From: Lysobacteraceae bacterium
GTDB taxonomy: Bacteria > Pseudomonadota > Gammaproteobacteria > Nevskiales > Nevskiaceae
Assembly (NCBI GenBank): GCA_013823855.1
Contig: PNMW01000001.1
Span: forward strand, 1 to 55,620
Direction of reading: 5' to 3'
Length of the DNA: 55,620 bases
Shown here: one piece after another, positions 19,684 through 28,306 of the stretch
Numbering within the stretch: the stretch's first letter is position 1
How the letters are laid out: each line of letters opens with the position of its first letter
The notes under the pieces: model-generated
The model's input: only the letters and a program-made list of their open reading frames with translations
Told to the model about the DNA's origin: nothing
The model's database searches: none
Translations under genes and position numbers: made by a program

Positions 19684-19710
19684 AGTATAGCCCATGGCCG
19701 TGGGCCTCAA
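19684..19710 (-). promoter_or_regulatory. Candidate sigma-70 promoter for bamD
   Basis: On the minus strand TTGAGG (19710-19705) and TATACT (19689-19684) are separated by 15 bases, about 35 bases before the bamD start. The -10 matches five of six consensus positions; the spacer is short, so confidence is moderate. Confidence 0.4.
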
Positions 19711-19757
19711 TTTCGCGCCGGTGCGCGTCCATCGCAGCGATCACGGCGCCCTGACGC

Positions 19758-20735
19758 ATGAGCCGGATCGAGCAGGCCGAGGTTCCCGAGCATCTCGACG
19801 GCCAGCGGTTGGACGCCGTGGCCGCGCAGTTGTTCCCGGCCTGGTCGCGATCGCGACTGAAGAGCTGGATCGACGACGGTGCGTTGACGGTCAATGGTGC
19901 GGCGGCCGAGAAATCGCGTCAGCTGGTGGCCGCCGGTGATCGTCTCGATCTGACGGCCGAAGAATCGCCGCTGGCCGGTAACGACCGCCCGCAAGCCATC
20001 CCGCTGACCGTGGTCTACGAAGATGACGACATCGCGGTGATCAACAAGCCGCCGGGCCTGACGGTCCATCCCGGTGCCGGGCAGAGCGATTCGACGATGC
20101 AGAACGCCCTGCTGCATCGCTTTCCGAAAACCGAACTGCTGCCGCGTGCCGGACTCGTCCACCGGCTCGACAAGGACACCAGCGGCCTGCTGATCGTTGG
20201 TCTGACCTTGACCGCGTACACGCGCCTGGTCAGCGACATGGCGGCGCGCGAGATCAACCGCGAGTACGACGCCCTGGTCAACGGCGCAATGACCGCCGGC
20301 GGCACGGTCGACCAGCCGATCGGCCGCGATCCGCGCAATCGCCTGAAGATGGCGGTGGTCGGCGACGGCCGGCCGGCCGTCACCCATTACCGGGTCCAGG
20401 AGCGTTTTCCGAATCACACGCTGCTGCGCGTGAAGCTGGAGACCGGCCGCACTCACCAGATCCGCGTGCACATGGCGCAGATCCTTCATCCGATCGTCGG
20501 CGACGCGGTGTACGGCGGCAAGGTGACGCGCGGTCGCAACATCGACGAAACGCTGCGTGCCGCGCTGAACGGCTTTCCGCGTCAGGCGCTTCACGCCCGC
20601 GAACTGCGGCTCGAACATCCGGTGACCGGCGAGGAACTGGAATTCAGCGCCGAGCCGCCGGCCGACATGCTGCGGCTGCTCGATCGCCTGCGCGCCGATG
20701 CCGCGCAGGTCGCGGCGGCTGCCGCTGTCCGATGA
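19758..20735 (+). CDS. rluD: 23S rRNA pseudouridine synthase RluD
   Basis: RluD isomerises uridines 1911, 1915 and 1917 (E. coli numbering) in helix 69 of 23S rRNA. The 325-residue product has an N-terminal S4 RNA-binding domain (residues ~12-70, GQRLDAVAAQLFPAWSRSRL) and the catalytic motif HRLDKDTSG with D138, close to the E. coli length of 326. The ATG at 19758 follows CTGACGC. Its last four bases overlap the next start (ATGA), so translation of pgeF is coupled. The bamD-rluD-pgeF arrangement is the conserved one in pseudomonads. Confidence 0.95.
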   Translation: MSRIEQAEVPEHLDGQRLDAVAAQLFPAWSRSRLKSWIDDGALTVNGAAAEKSRQLVAAGDRLDLTAEESPLAGNDRPQAIPLTVVYEDDDIAVINKPPGLTVHPGAGQSDSTMQNALLHRFPKTELLPRAGLVHRLDKDTSGLLIVGLTLTAYTRLVSDMAAREINREYDALVNGAMTAGGTVDQPIGRDPRNRLKMAVVGDGRPAVTHYRVQERFPNHTLLRVKLETGRTHQIRVHMAQILHPIVGDAVYGGKVTRGRNIDETLRAALNGFPRQALHARELRLEHPVTGEELEFSAEPPADMLRLLDRLRADAAQVAAAAAVR

Positions 20736-21478
20736 GCCTGCGGCCGATCCTGCCGGACTGGCCGGCGCCGCCTGGCGTGCGCGCGGCCTGCTCGACGCGC
20801 GAGGGCGGGGTCAGCACCGGCCTGCATGCGGGCCTGAATCTCGGCCGCAGCAGCGGCGACGATCCGGCAGCGGTTGCCGAGAACCGCCGGCTGCTGGCGG
20901 CCGCGCTCGGCCTGCCGCGAGCCCCGGCCTGGCTGCAGCAGGTGCACGGCACGCGGGTCGTCGAACTGCCATGTCGAGACGAGCTGCCGGAAGCCGATGC
21001 CGCGTTCACGACGCAGCCCGGCGTCGTCGTCTGCGTGCAGGCGGCGGACTGCCTGCCGGTGCTGTTCTGTGCCGACGACGCCTCGGTGGTCGCCGGCGCC
21101 CATGCCGGCTGGCGCGGGCTGTGCGGCGGCGTGCTGGAAAGCACGGTGGCAGCGCTGCCGGTCGCCCCCAACCGACTGATCGCCTGGCTCGGGCCGGCGA
21201 TCGGGCCGGAAGCCTTCGAGGTCGGCGATGAAGTTCGCGCCGCGTTCGTCGCCGTCGACCCGACGGCGGCGGCCTGCTTCCGCGACGGTCCTGCTTCGGG
21301 CAAGCAGTTCGCCGACCTGTTCGCGCTGGCACGTCAGCGGCTGGCTGCCGCCGGTGTCAGCCGCATCCACGGCGGCGGTATCAGCACCCACGCCGACCCC
21401 GCGCGCTTCTATTCGTTTCGTCGCGACGGGATCTGTGGCCGGATGGCGGCGCTGATCTGGATCGACCCGAGCCGATGA
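20732..21478 (+). CDS. pgeF: Peptidoglycan editing factor / multicopper-type purine nucleosidase PgeF (YfiH)
   Basis: A 248-residue laccase-domain (DUF152/YfiH) protein. The metal site residues are H72 (QQVHGTR), C107 (ADCLPV) and H124 (AHAGWRG); the ending RRDGICGRMAALIWI is the family C-terminus. YfiH proteins remove misincorporated L-Ser in place of L-Ala from peptidoglycan precursors in E. coli, and relatives act as purine phosphorylases or adenosine deaminases. The gene overlaps rluD by 4 bases and the next gene by 4 bases. In many relatives clpB follows; here a YCF48-RND pair does. The identification is secure; the exact reaction in this organism is inferred. Confidence 0.93.
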   Translation: MSLRPILPDWPAPPGVRAACSTREGGVSTGLHAGLNLGRSSGDDPAAVAENRRLLAAALGLPRAPAWLQQVHGTRVVELPCRDELPEADAAFTTQPGVVVCVQAADCLPVLFCADDASVVAGAHAGWRGLCGGVLESTVAALPVAPNRLIAWLGPAIGPEAFEVGDEVRAAFVAVDPTAAACFRDGPASGKQFADLFALARQRLAAAGVSRIHGGGISTHADPARFYSFRRDGICGRMAALIWIDPSR

Positions 21479-22455
21479 CGATGGCGATGCCTTTCCGCAT
21501 TGCGCGGCTCGTCGCAGCAGCCGGCCTGCTGCTGGCCGGCATGGTCACGGCCGCGGCTGCGCCGTCGTATGCGCCGCGACCGGCGATGATGGCGCCGCGC
21601 GCCGCCAGCAGCCTGATGCTCGATGTCGCTGCGGTCGAAGGGCGCTTTGTCGCCGTCGGCGAGCGCGGCCAGATCCTCCGCTCGATCGATGGCAAGACCT
21701 GGACCCAGGTACCGGTGCCGGTGCGGGCGGCACTGACGGCAGTCAGCTTCGTCGATGCCCGCCATGGCTGGGCGGTCGGCCACGATGCGGTGATCCTCGC
21801 GACCCGCGATGGCGGCGCCAGCTGGAACCTGCAGAGCTACGAACCGGCCCTCGAGAAGCCCCTGCTCGACGTCTTGTTCACCGACACCCGGAACGGCTTT
21901 GCGGTCGGGGCCTTCGGGCTGTTCCTGCGCACCGTGGATGGCGGCGACAACTGGCAGGCGGTGCACACGGCGGTGATCGACGACGAAGAGCTGAACCTGC
22001 ATGCCGTCGTCCGGCTCGGCAACGGTGATCTGCTGATCGTCGGCGAGCAGGGGCGGCTGCTGCTGTCGACCGACGTCGGGCGCAGCTGGACGAAGTTGCG
22101 TTCGCCGGTCGAGTCGACGCTGTTCGGCGCGTCGGCCTATGGCCGCGGCGGCGCGCTGATCTGCGGCTTGCAGGGCCAGGCCTGGGTCAGCGGCGCGGTA
22201 CGCGACGGCGGCTGGCGGCCGATCAAGACCGGCACCCGCCACGCGTTTCATGCCTGCACCGTGTCCGGCCGCGATCGCGCGCTGCTGGCGGGCGCCCAGG
22301 GCATCGTGCTGCTGGCCGATCCGGTGCGACGGGACAGCAAGCGACTGAAGGCGCCGGCCGGTGGCGCCTGGTCGGCCATGGCGATCGGCACGACCGCGCT
22401 GGTGCTGGCCGGCGAACGCGGCGTGCACGCGATCAGCCTGGTGCCCGGCCGATGA
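21475..22455 (+). CDS. Exported YCF48-type beta-propeller protein
   Basis: A 326-residue protein with an N-terminal signal peptide (FRIARLVAAAGLLLAGMVTA) and repeated beta-propeller blades of the YCF48/sialidase-like type: GERGQILRSIDGKTW, VGHDAVILATRDGGASW, VGAFGLFLRTVDGGDNW and VGEQGRLLLSTDVGRSW, each ending with an aromatic D-G-x-x-W or similar turn. Photosynthetic YCF48 helps assemble photosystem II, but bacterial relatives next to RND exporters serve envelope transport in an unknown way. It overlaps pgeF and the RND gene by 4 bases each (ATGA), so the products are made together. No DUF1302 or DUF1329 gene, its frequent partners, is in the window. Confidence 0.8.
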   Translation: MTMAMPFRIARLVAAAGLLLAGMVTAAAAPSYAPRPAMMAPRAASSLMLDVAAVEGRFVAVGERGQILRSIDGKTWTQVPVPVRAALTAVSFVDARHGWAVGHDAVILATRDGGASWNLQSYEPALEKPLLDVLFTDTRNGFAVGAFGLFLRTVDGGDNWQAVHTAVIDDEELNLHAVVRLGNGDLLIVGEQGRLLLSTDVGRSWTKLRSPVESTLFGASAYGRGGALICGLQGQAWVSGAVRDGGWRPIKTGTRHAFHACTVSGRDRALLAGAQGIVLLADPVRRDSKRLKAPAGGAWSAMAIGTTALVLAGERGVHAISLVPGR

Positions 22456-24914
22456 GCGCGCCCGACGAGCGGGTTCGCGGCGCCCGCCTGAAGCGGGCGC
22501 TGGAGTCGATGATCTTCGCCCATCGCCGGCGGCTGCTGCTGGTGTTGCTGGTGATCACCCTGCTGCTCGCCTGGCAGGCATCGCTGCTGTCGCTCGATGC
22601 CGCCTTCGATCGCGCCCAGCCGACGCGCCATCCGTACAGCCAGATCGATCTGCGCCACCGGGACGTCTTCGATGGCGCCAATCCGGTCCGCATCGCCGTG
22701 CTGCGCCAGTCCGGCGATCTCTACGATCCGCCGTTCCTGATGCGCCTGAAGGCGCTCACCGACGGCCTGGCGCAGCTGCCGGGCATCGATCGCCGCCACC
22801 TGCAGTCCCTGTTCACGCCCGAGGTCCGCTACGTCGACGTGGTCGAAGGCCGCTATTTCGGTGCCAGCGTGGTGTCCAAGGAATTCGATCCGGAGGTCGC
22901 CACCCGGGCCGATCTGGCGAGGCTGCGCAGCAATATCGCCAAGGCCAGCATCACCGGGCGGTTCGTCAGCGCCGACCGCCGCGGCGTGCTGATCGAAGCG
23001 GCCTGGCTGGCTCGCGATCCGGTCAGCGGACAGCCGTACGACCAGCGCCAGATCATGCAGGGCATCAGGGACGTGCTGCGTGCGGCGCAGGCCACCAGCG
23101 GCGGCGACTTCAGCGTTCACGTCAGCGGCGCGCCAGCGCTCGCCGAAGCCCTGGCCGAAGAGGCGCCGGGCGCGTTGCTGGTGGCGGTCGCCGGGTTCGT
23201 GGTCAGCGCCGGGCTGCTGGTGTTCATGCTCGGCGCGGCGCGGGTCGCGGCGATCAGCCTGAGCTGCCTGGTCATCCAGGTGATCTGGCAATTGGGGCTG
23301 ATCCGGCTCACCGGCTTGTCGCTCGATCCGGATGCCGCCTGGGCACTTGCGGTGACCGCGACCGCCGGCCTGATCGCGATGGCGCAGTTCGGCCTGCGCT
23401 GGCTGGAGAACTCCGCGGATGGTGGTCGCGCCGGTTTCGAGGCCAGCCTGCGCAGCTGGCGGCAGCTGGTCGGGCCGTTGTCGATCACGCTGCTGACCGC
23501 AGCCGCTGCGGCGGCCGCGCTGGCGCTGTTCAGCGACGTGCCGCTGTCGCGGCAGATCGCCGTTGTCACCGCGCTGGGGCTGGTTGCGGCGTTGCCGATC
23601 ACGCTGCTGGCGCTGCCGATCCTGCTGAGCTGGACCGGCACGGCTCGCATCGGCTGGCGCCTCGCCGACTGGTTCGACGCCCGGCTCGGCCAGCTGGCCG
23701 GGCTGTCGCGTCCGTGGCTGGCGACCGCAGTGATGATGGTCGTCGGGGTGCTTTCCGGTGTCAGTGGCTGGCAGCAGCGCGGTCAGCCGATCGAGCCGGC
23801 CGCCACCGATCTGGCGCGTCTGTCGCCGGGCAATCCGGCCAAGGCCGACGGCGCCGAACTGGTGGCGGCGTTTCCGCGCAACGTCCGCGAGTTCCGGGTG
23901 GTCGTCGAGACGGCGAAGGATGCCTGCACCGATGCCGAGGTCTTGGAGCAGGTCGACCGGCTGGTCTGGCAGCTCGAAAACCTGCCGATAGTCACCGGCA
24001 GCACGGCGTTGCCGCAGGCGCTGAAAAGGGTGCTGACCGCGTTTGCCGACGGCTCGCCGAAATTCCGCGTGCTGCCGCGCAACCGCGAGACCCTGAGCCA
24101 GGCGATGGCGCCGATCAGCGCCGACAGCGGCCTGTACGCCGACGACTGCGCCACCTTGCCGGTCTCGCTATACCTGTCGCGCCGCGACGCCGCGGCACTG
24201 ACTGCGGTGGCCGACGAGGTCGTCCGCTTCAACGCCGACAACGCCACTGAATTCTTCGACAGCCACCGCGATGTCGACGCCGCCTACTGTGCCGAGCAGC
24301 GCCGCCTGCGCGCACGGGGGCCGTTGCCGGAGGCGATGAACCGCGCCTGTCCGATCGAGGCCCAGCTGGCCAGCGGTCCGCTCGGCGCCAGCCTGGCCCG
24401 ACAGGCTGCGTTGATGGATTTTCGTGGCCCGGCGGCAGCGATCGTGCTGGCGGTGCTGGCGCTCGGGACCTGGCTGCTGCTCGGCGACCTGCGGGCTACC
24501 GTTGCGGCGCTGCTGCCGCTGGCTTTCGCGGGCTGGATCGGCCTGGGGCTGATGGCGACGAGCGGCATTGCGCTGACCCAGCTGACCTTGCCGTTGTGGC
24601 TGATGTGTCTCGCCGCCGGTCTGATCGGCCATCTGCTGATCGTGCGTCAACTCCATCACGGCCTGAAGGCGGGGCACCCGTTGCCTGCAGCCCTGCGCGA
24701 CGGTCTGGTGACGCACGGCCGGTCATTGCTGGTGGCATTGGCCGTGGCGGCCGGCTTCGCGACCTGGATCGCCGCCGGCTATCCGGCACAGCGCGGGGTT
24801 GGCAAGCTGCTGGCGATCGGCTGGTCGGCGATCGCGGTGTCCGGGCTGGTGTTGCTGCCGGTGTTCGCCAGCCTGCTGCTGGCGGGCGCCGGCGCAGCCG
24901 GCCGGCGCGACTGA
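22452..24914 (+). CDS. RND/MMPL-family membrane transporter
   Basis: An 820-residue MMPL-type RND protein: membrane helix 1 at residues ~25-45 (RRRLLLVLLVITLLLAW), a large periplasmic domain (~50-230), a helix bundle (~235-420), a second periplasmic domain, and a C-terminal bundle (~655-812). It is shorter than multidrug RND pumps (~1000) and like HpnN/MMPL lipid exporters. TM4 (ALAVTATAGLIAMAQFGLRW) has no acidic residue where RND pumps carry proton-relay aspartates. Cargo is unknown; a hydrophobic or lipid substrate is likely. It is the last gene of the rluD-pgeF-YCF48-RND overlap chain and is convergent with apaH 16 bases on. Confidence 0.82.
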   Translation: MSAPDERVRGARLKRALESMIFAHRRRLLLVLLVITLLLAWQASLLSLDAAFDRAQPTRHPYSQIDLRHRDVFDGANPVRIAVLRQSGDLYDPPFLMRLKALTDGLAQLPGIDRRHLQSLFTPEVRYVDVVEGRYFGASVVSKEFDPEVATRADLARLRSNIAKASITGRFVSADRRGVLIEAAWLARDPVSGQPYDQRQIMQGIRDVLRAAQATSGGDFSVHVSGAPALAEALAEEAPGALLVAVAGFVVSAGLLVFMLGAARVAAISLSCLVIQVIWQLGLIRLTGLSLDPDAAWALAVTATAGLIAMAQFGLRWLENSADGGRAGFEASLRSWRQLVGPLSITLLTAAAAAAALALFSDVPLSRQIAVVTALGLVAALPITLLALPILLSWTGTARIGWRLADWFDARLGQLAGLSRPWLATAVMMVVGVLSGVSGWQQRGQPIEPAATDLARLSPGNPAKADGAELVAAFPRNVREFRVVVETAKDACTDAEVLEQVDRLVWQLENLPIVTGSTALPQALKRVLTAFADGSPKFRVLPRNRETLSQAMAPISADSGLYADDCATLPVSLYLSRRDAAALTAVADEVVRFNADNATEFFDSHRDVDAAYCAEQRRLRARGPLPEAMNRACPIEAQLASGPLGASLARQAALMDFRGPAAAIVLAVLALGTWLLLGDLRATVAALLPLAFAGWIGLGLMATSGIALTQLTLPLWLMCLAAGLIGHLLIVRQLHHGLKAGHPLPAALRDGLVTHGRSLLVALAVAAGFATWIAAGYPAQRGVGKLLAIGWSAIAVSGLVLLPVFASLLLAGAGAAGRRD

Positions 24915-24930
24915 AGATGCGGCGCGGCGT

Positions 24931-25770
24931 TCAGTCGCCTTCGACGCCCGGGGTTCGGTAGGCGGCGCAGTCGATGCTGAACAGGGCTTCGTCGTCAAGC
25001 CGCAAGGCGCTCAGGCGTCCGCCCCAGACGCAGCCGGTATCCAGCCCCCAGACCCGGGCTTCCGGCCAGTGCACCTGGCCCAGAGTCGACCAGTGGCCGA
25101 ACACGATGCGGGTGCCGGCGCTGCCCCGGCCCGGCGCTTCGAACCAGGGCACCAGACCGTCGGGCTGGCTGCCCGGCGCGCCCTTCGGGTCGGCGGCGAC
25201 CTGGCCGTCCGGCGTGCAGTAACGCAGCCGGGTGAAGCAGTTGATGATGAAACGCAGGCGTGGCCAGCGGGGCAGGGCAGGGTCCCAGCGATCCGGCTGA
25301 TTGCCGTACATGCGGTCCAGCAGTTCGCCGACGTCCGGTCCCTGCAGCGCCGCTTCGACTTCGCGCGCGCAGGCGACGGCGGTGTCGAGCGTCCATTGCG
25401 GCGGCAGGCCGGCGTGCAGCATCTGCCAGCGGCCATCGGCGCTGCCGTGGATCAGCGGCTGCCGGCGCAGCCAGTCGAGCAGCTCGTCGCGGTCCGGTGC
25501 ATCGAGGATGTCGTCGAGCGTGTCGCGGCGGCCGCGCTTGCCGCCATGGGCGACGGCCAGCAGATGCAGGTCATGGTTGCCAAGCACGGTGACGGCGCGA
25601 CGGCCGAGCGAGCGGATCAGCCGGAGCGTGGCCGCTGACTGCGGACCGCGGTTGACCAGATCGCCCGCGAACCAGAGCTGGTCGGCAGCAGGGTCGAAGT
25701 GCAGGCTGTCGAGCAGCCGTGACAGGGCATCGCAACAGCCCTGGACATCGCCGATCGCATAGGTCGCCAT
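24931..25770 (-). CDS. apaH: Diadenosine tetraphosphatase (symmetrical)
   Basis: ApaH hydrolyses Ap4A to two ADP and removes Np4 caps from RNA. The 279-residue product has the metallophosphatase motifs GDVQGCCD (residues 7-14), GDLVNRGP, GNHDLHLL and HAGLPPQ, and the GHW / LDTGCVWGG pattern near the end. Family length is about 280. In relatives it closes the lptD-surA-pdxA-rsmA-apaG-apaH operon; here it is separated from rsmA by the plus-strand Tad locus, and no apaG is present. It therefore needs its own promoter in the 161-base gap shared with flp. No strong Shine-Dalgarno precedes the ATG. Confidence 0.95.
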   Translation of the reverse strand: MATYAIGDVQGCCDALSRLLDSLHFDPAADQLWFAGDLVNRGPQSAATLRLIRSLGRRAVTVLGNHDLHLLAVAHGGKRGRRDTLDDILDAPDRDELLDWLRRQPLIHGSADGRWQMLHAGLPPQWTLDTAVACAREVEAALQGPDVGELLDRMYGNQPDRWDPALPRWPRLRFIINCFTRLRYCTPDGQVAADPKGAPGSQPDGLVPWFEAPGRGSAGTRIVFGHWSTLGQVHWPEARVWGLDTGCVWGGRLSALRLDDEALFSIDCAAYRTPGVEGD

Positions 25771-25842
25771 GGGAAAGAATCGCTTCTGGAACCGGCCCGC
25801 ACCATAACCGATGAGCGGTAGAAGTTGCCGGAATCAGCTGCT

Positions 25843-25871
25843 TTGACACCCCCCACCCCCTGTCATAAGGT
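25843..25871 (+). promoter_or_regulatory. Possible flp promoter
   Basis: TTGACA (25843-25848) is a perfect -35 box; 17 bases on is TAAGGT (25866-25871), a poor -10, with CATAAG as an alternative at 15 bases. The spacer is C-rich. The flp ATG is 61 bases downstream. No convincing sigma-54 site was found. Confidence 0.28.
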
Positions 25872-25931
25872 TTCGTCACGGGCAGTACCCGCCCGTACCG
25901 CCCCCTGAAACGTGTCAACCGGAGTGCTCCC

Positions 25932-26111
25932 ATGCTGAAGAAAGTCCAGAATTTCCTGACCAACGAAGAAGGCGCGAGCGCCGTCGAATACGGTCTGATC
26001 GTCGGCCTGATCGCCGTTGTCATCGTCAGCGTCCTGATCACCTCGGGCCAGAGTCTGCTGTCGCTGTTCACCAACATCTCCGGCGCCCTGTCGAGCGCCG
26101 CAGGCGGCTAA
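25932..26111 (+). CDS. flp: Flp-type major pilin prepilin
   Basis: A 59-residue prepilin, too short for most gene callers. It begins MLKKVQNFLTNEEG, followed by the cleavage site G/ASAVEYGL with glutamate at +5 and tyrosine at +6 as in all Flp pilins, then a hydrophobic helix (IVGLIAVVIVSVLI) and a short tail. The TadV peptidase at 26135 should cleave it, and the product forms the Tad pilus fibre used for surface adhesion. GGAG lies in the leader (25921-25924). It is the first gene of the locus; only 23 bases separate it from tadV, and no strong terminator was seen between them. Confidence 0.93.
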   Translation: MLKKVQNFLTNEEGASAVEYGLIVGLIAVVIVSVLITSGQSLLSLFTNISGALSSAAGG

Positions 26112-26134
26112 GCCAGCCTGACACTGTCCGGCAG

Positions 26135-26599
26135 GTGCCGATCGCACTGACCACCGGATTGCTGTCCCTCTGGGCACTCGTGATTGCCGGAACCGATTTC
26201 CGGCAGTTGCGGGTGCCCAATTCGTTGCTGCTGCTGGTGCTGGTGCCGGCCGCGCTGGTGCAGTTCATCCATGGCACGGGCGTGCTGGGCTTGAATTCGA
26301 CGGACGCGCTGACCGGCTTCGGCGCCGGACTGCTGCTGGGTTTGCCGGGATATGCGGTGCGCCAGTTCGGCGCCGGCGATGTGAAATACATGGCCGTTCT
26401 GGGCCTGCTTTGCGGCCTTGGCGGAATCCTTGCGATATTGTTGGCGGCAGCGCTGTTTCTCGGCCTGATGGCCATGGCGCTGCTGGTGTACGCCCGCATC
26501 AGGCAACGCAAACCTGGCCGCATGCCGGCTGCGATTGCGCTGTCTGCGGGCTTCCTGCTGTTCCTGATCCTGTCTGGAAAATTCGACCATGGCCTCTGA
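26135..26599 (+). CDS. cpaA: Type IV-like prepilin peptidase TadV/CpaA
   Basis: A 154-residue aspartic membrane peptidase that trims Flp and TadE prepilins. The two catalytic aspartates are D21 (GTDFRQLRVPN) and D82 in the GAGDVKYMAVLG motif (GxGDxK). Several membrane helices cover the rest. The length is typical for the short CpaA type, which lacks the methylase domain of PilD. The start is GTG 26135. The end overlaps the tadE-like start by 11 bases (26589-26599), indicating coupled translation. Together with flp it is part of the biogenesis set. Confidence 0.92.
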   Translation: MPIALTTGLLSLWALVIAGTDFRQLRVPNSLLLLVLVPAALVQFIHGTGVLGLNSTDALTGFGAGLLLGLPGYAVRQFGAGDVKYMAVLGLLCGLGGILAILLAAALFLGLMAMALLVYARIRQRKPGRMPAAIALSAGFLLFLILSGKFDHGL

Positions 26600-27059
26600 T
26601 CGCCTCGTTCGTCGACTGCCGCGCCGGCTTGCCGGTGCTTCCGCTATCGAATTCGCGCTGATCTTTCCGATCGTCTTCGCGATCGTCTACGGCGGCATCT
26701 GTTACGGCTACATCTATTTCCTGCAGCAGCGCATCAACTTCCTTGCCCAGGAGGCGGTGCGCGCGGCCATCGCCGTTGCGCCTGGCGACAACGCCGGCAC
26801 CTATCTCGCGGCCGCGCAGGCGCAGGGGAATCTGGCGATCGAACGCAATTTCACCGGCGCCGGAGTCGCAGTGCCGGCGGCACTGACGGTGTCGTACACG
26901 TTGCAGGACGACGGTTCGTCCGGCGACACCTTGGTCGCAGTGATCACTTACAGCCTGACCACGCCGACCCTGTTTCCGACGGTGGTCGTTCCGCTGGTGG
27001 GCGCTATTCCGCCACTGCCGCCGATCCTCACCGCGACTGCCGCTGGGCGGCTTTCGTGA
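26589..27059 (+). CDS. tadE: TadE-like pseudopilin
   Basis: A 156-residue minor pseudopilin. The N-terminus is basic (MASDRLVRRLPRRLAG), with the cleavage site G16/ASAIEFALIFPIVF carrying glutamate at +5, then a membrane helix. TadE-like proteins are cleaved by TadV and needed for Tad pilus assembly. The C-terminal half is a periplasmic beta domain (VPAALTVSYTLQDDG, LVAVITYSL) typical of the family. This is the only TadE/F-like gene in the locus; no TadG was seen. Its stop is followed by 99 non-coding bases with a 14-bp palindrome TGACGCCGGCGTCA (27070-27083) before cpaB. Confidence 0.88.
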   Translation: MASDRLVRRLPRRLAGASAIEFALIFPIVFAIVYGGICYGYIYFLQQRINFLAQEAVRAAIAVAPGDNAGTYLAAAQAQGNLAIERNFTGAGVAVPAALTVSYTLQDDGSSGDTLVAVITYSLTTPTLFPTVVVPLVGAIPPLPPILTATAAGRLS

Positions 27060-27158
27060 GGTGTGCGGATGACGCCGGCGTCAAACTGAAAACGCGGGAA
27101 TAGATCGTTTAAGCTGCCGTGAAACAGCGGCATACACCAGGTAAGGGAGCGGTAGCGC

Positions 27159-28220
27159 ATGAACAACAGCAACGCGATTCGGGTCATCGCGATCGTGCTC
27201 GGCTTGATCGCGATTGTTCTCGTGATCGTAGGCTGGCGAATGAGTCGGGGCTTCGCTGAAAGCGCGGCCCGCGCTCAGGCCGAAGCGCAAGCCACGCCGG
27301 CTGCGCCGACGGCACCGCAGATCCAGGTGGTGGTGGCCACCCATCCGCTGGCCGCGAACGTGCCGATCAAGGACAGCGACGTGGTCGTGGCGCCGGTGAC
27401 CATCGCGCCGACCGAATACTTCGCCAACGTCAACGATGCCATCGGCCGCACGCCGCTGATCGACATCGACGCAGGAGCCCCGGTGGTGCCGCGCTTCTTC
27501 AAGGACACCAACCTGATCGCCCGTGGTGTGCCGGACGGACATCGCGCGCTGTCGCTGAAGGTCGACGATGTGGTCGGCGTCGGCGGCTTCGTTCGTCCGG
27601 GCGACATCGTCGATGTGCTGGTCTACATCAAGTCGGTCACCGACACGCCGACCGGCGACGAAGCGGTCAAGGAAGAAGAGAAGAAGGACATCCCGACCCA
27701 GGCGCGCGTGCTGATCCGCGACATCAAGGTGCTGTCCTACGAGGATCATCTGGTCGAGCCGCCGAAGGGGCTCGAGGAGTCGAAGGACAAGAACAAGAAT
27801 CCGCCGCAGCAGCGTCGTGAGCGGACGGCGGTGCTGGCCATCCCGGAGGCGCAGGTGACTCGCGTGCTGCTCGGCGCGTCCTACGGCGAACTGCGTCTGG
27901 CCCTGCACGGCGCGCCGGCGGACCCGACGGCTGCCGCTGCCGATCCGGCCGCCGCAACGGCGTCCACCGATGCGCCGGCGATCGCGGCGGTGTCGACCGA
28001 GCCAGCAGTGCCGGCCAAGCCGCTGACCGCAGCCGAGAAGGCCAAGGCCGAGGCGGAAGCCGCCGCGGCAGCCCTGGCAGCCGAGCAGATCATCACCGCC
28101 ACCGAGCTGACCAAGCTGGTGCCGAAGGAAAAGAAGAAGGCGCCGGCCGCGCCCGGATCGTCCCGTCCGCCGCAGATCGAGATCATCCGCGGTTCCGATC
28201 TCAAGTCGGTGTCGCCATGA
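27159..28220 (+). CDS. cpaB: Flp pilus assembly protein CpaB/RcpC
   Basis: A 353-residue inner-membrane-anchored periplasmic protein. The N-terminal helix (residues ~8-28, VIAIVLGLIAIVLVIVGW) is followed by an SAF domain (~54-115, VVVATHPLAANVPIKDSDVVVAP) and the RcpC-type domain (ALSLKVDDVVGVGGFVRPGDIVDVLVYI), the hallmark of CpaB. It stabilises the CpaC secretin. It is longer than many CpaB proteins: charged Lys/Glu segments (about 165-180 and 200-225) and an Ala-rich stretch (about 250-330) are added. TAAGGGAG lies before the ATG. Its end overlaps an ATG at 28217, but the cpaC start is taken as 28307. Confidence 0.9.
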   Translation: MNNSNAIRVIAIVLGLIAIVLVIVGWRMSRGFAESAARAQAEAQATPAAPTAPQIQVVVATHPLAANVPIKDSDVVVAPVTIAPTEYFANVNDAIGRTPLIDIDAGAPVVPRFFKDTNLIARGVPDGHRALSLKVDDVVGVGGFVRPGDIVDVLVYIKSVTDTPTGDEAVKEEEKKDIPTQARVLIRDIKVLSYEDHLVEPPKGLEESKDKNKNPPQQRRERTAVLAIPEAQVTRVLLGASYGELRLALHGAPADPTAAAADPAAATASTDAPAIAAVSTEPAVPAKPLTAAEKAKAEAEAAAAALAAEQIITATELTKLVPKEKKKAPAAPGSSRPPQIEIIRGSDLKSVSP

Positions 28221-28306
28221 GCCCAAGCCCGTCGCCGTTGCACCTCCCTCTCCATTGCGGTCGGGTTTCGTCCCGGTCGTCGCTCTCATGCAGCAAGGAT
28301 TCCGGC

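Noticed and set aside
25771..25842. Possible sigma-54 promoter for flp (GG...GC spacing near 25797)
   Set aside because: The GG to GC spacing is nine, not ten, bases and flanking consensus is poor, so PilR control of flp is not claimed.
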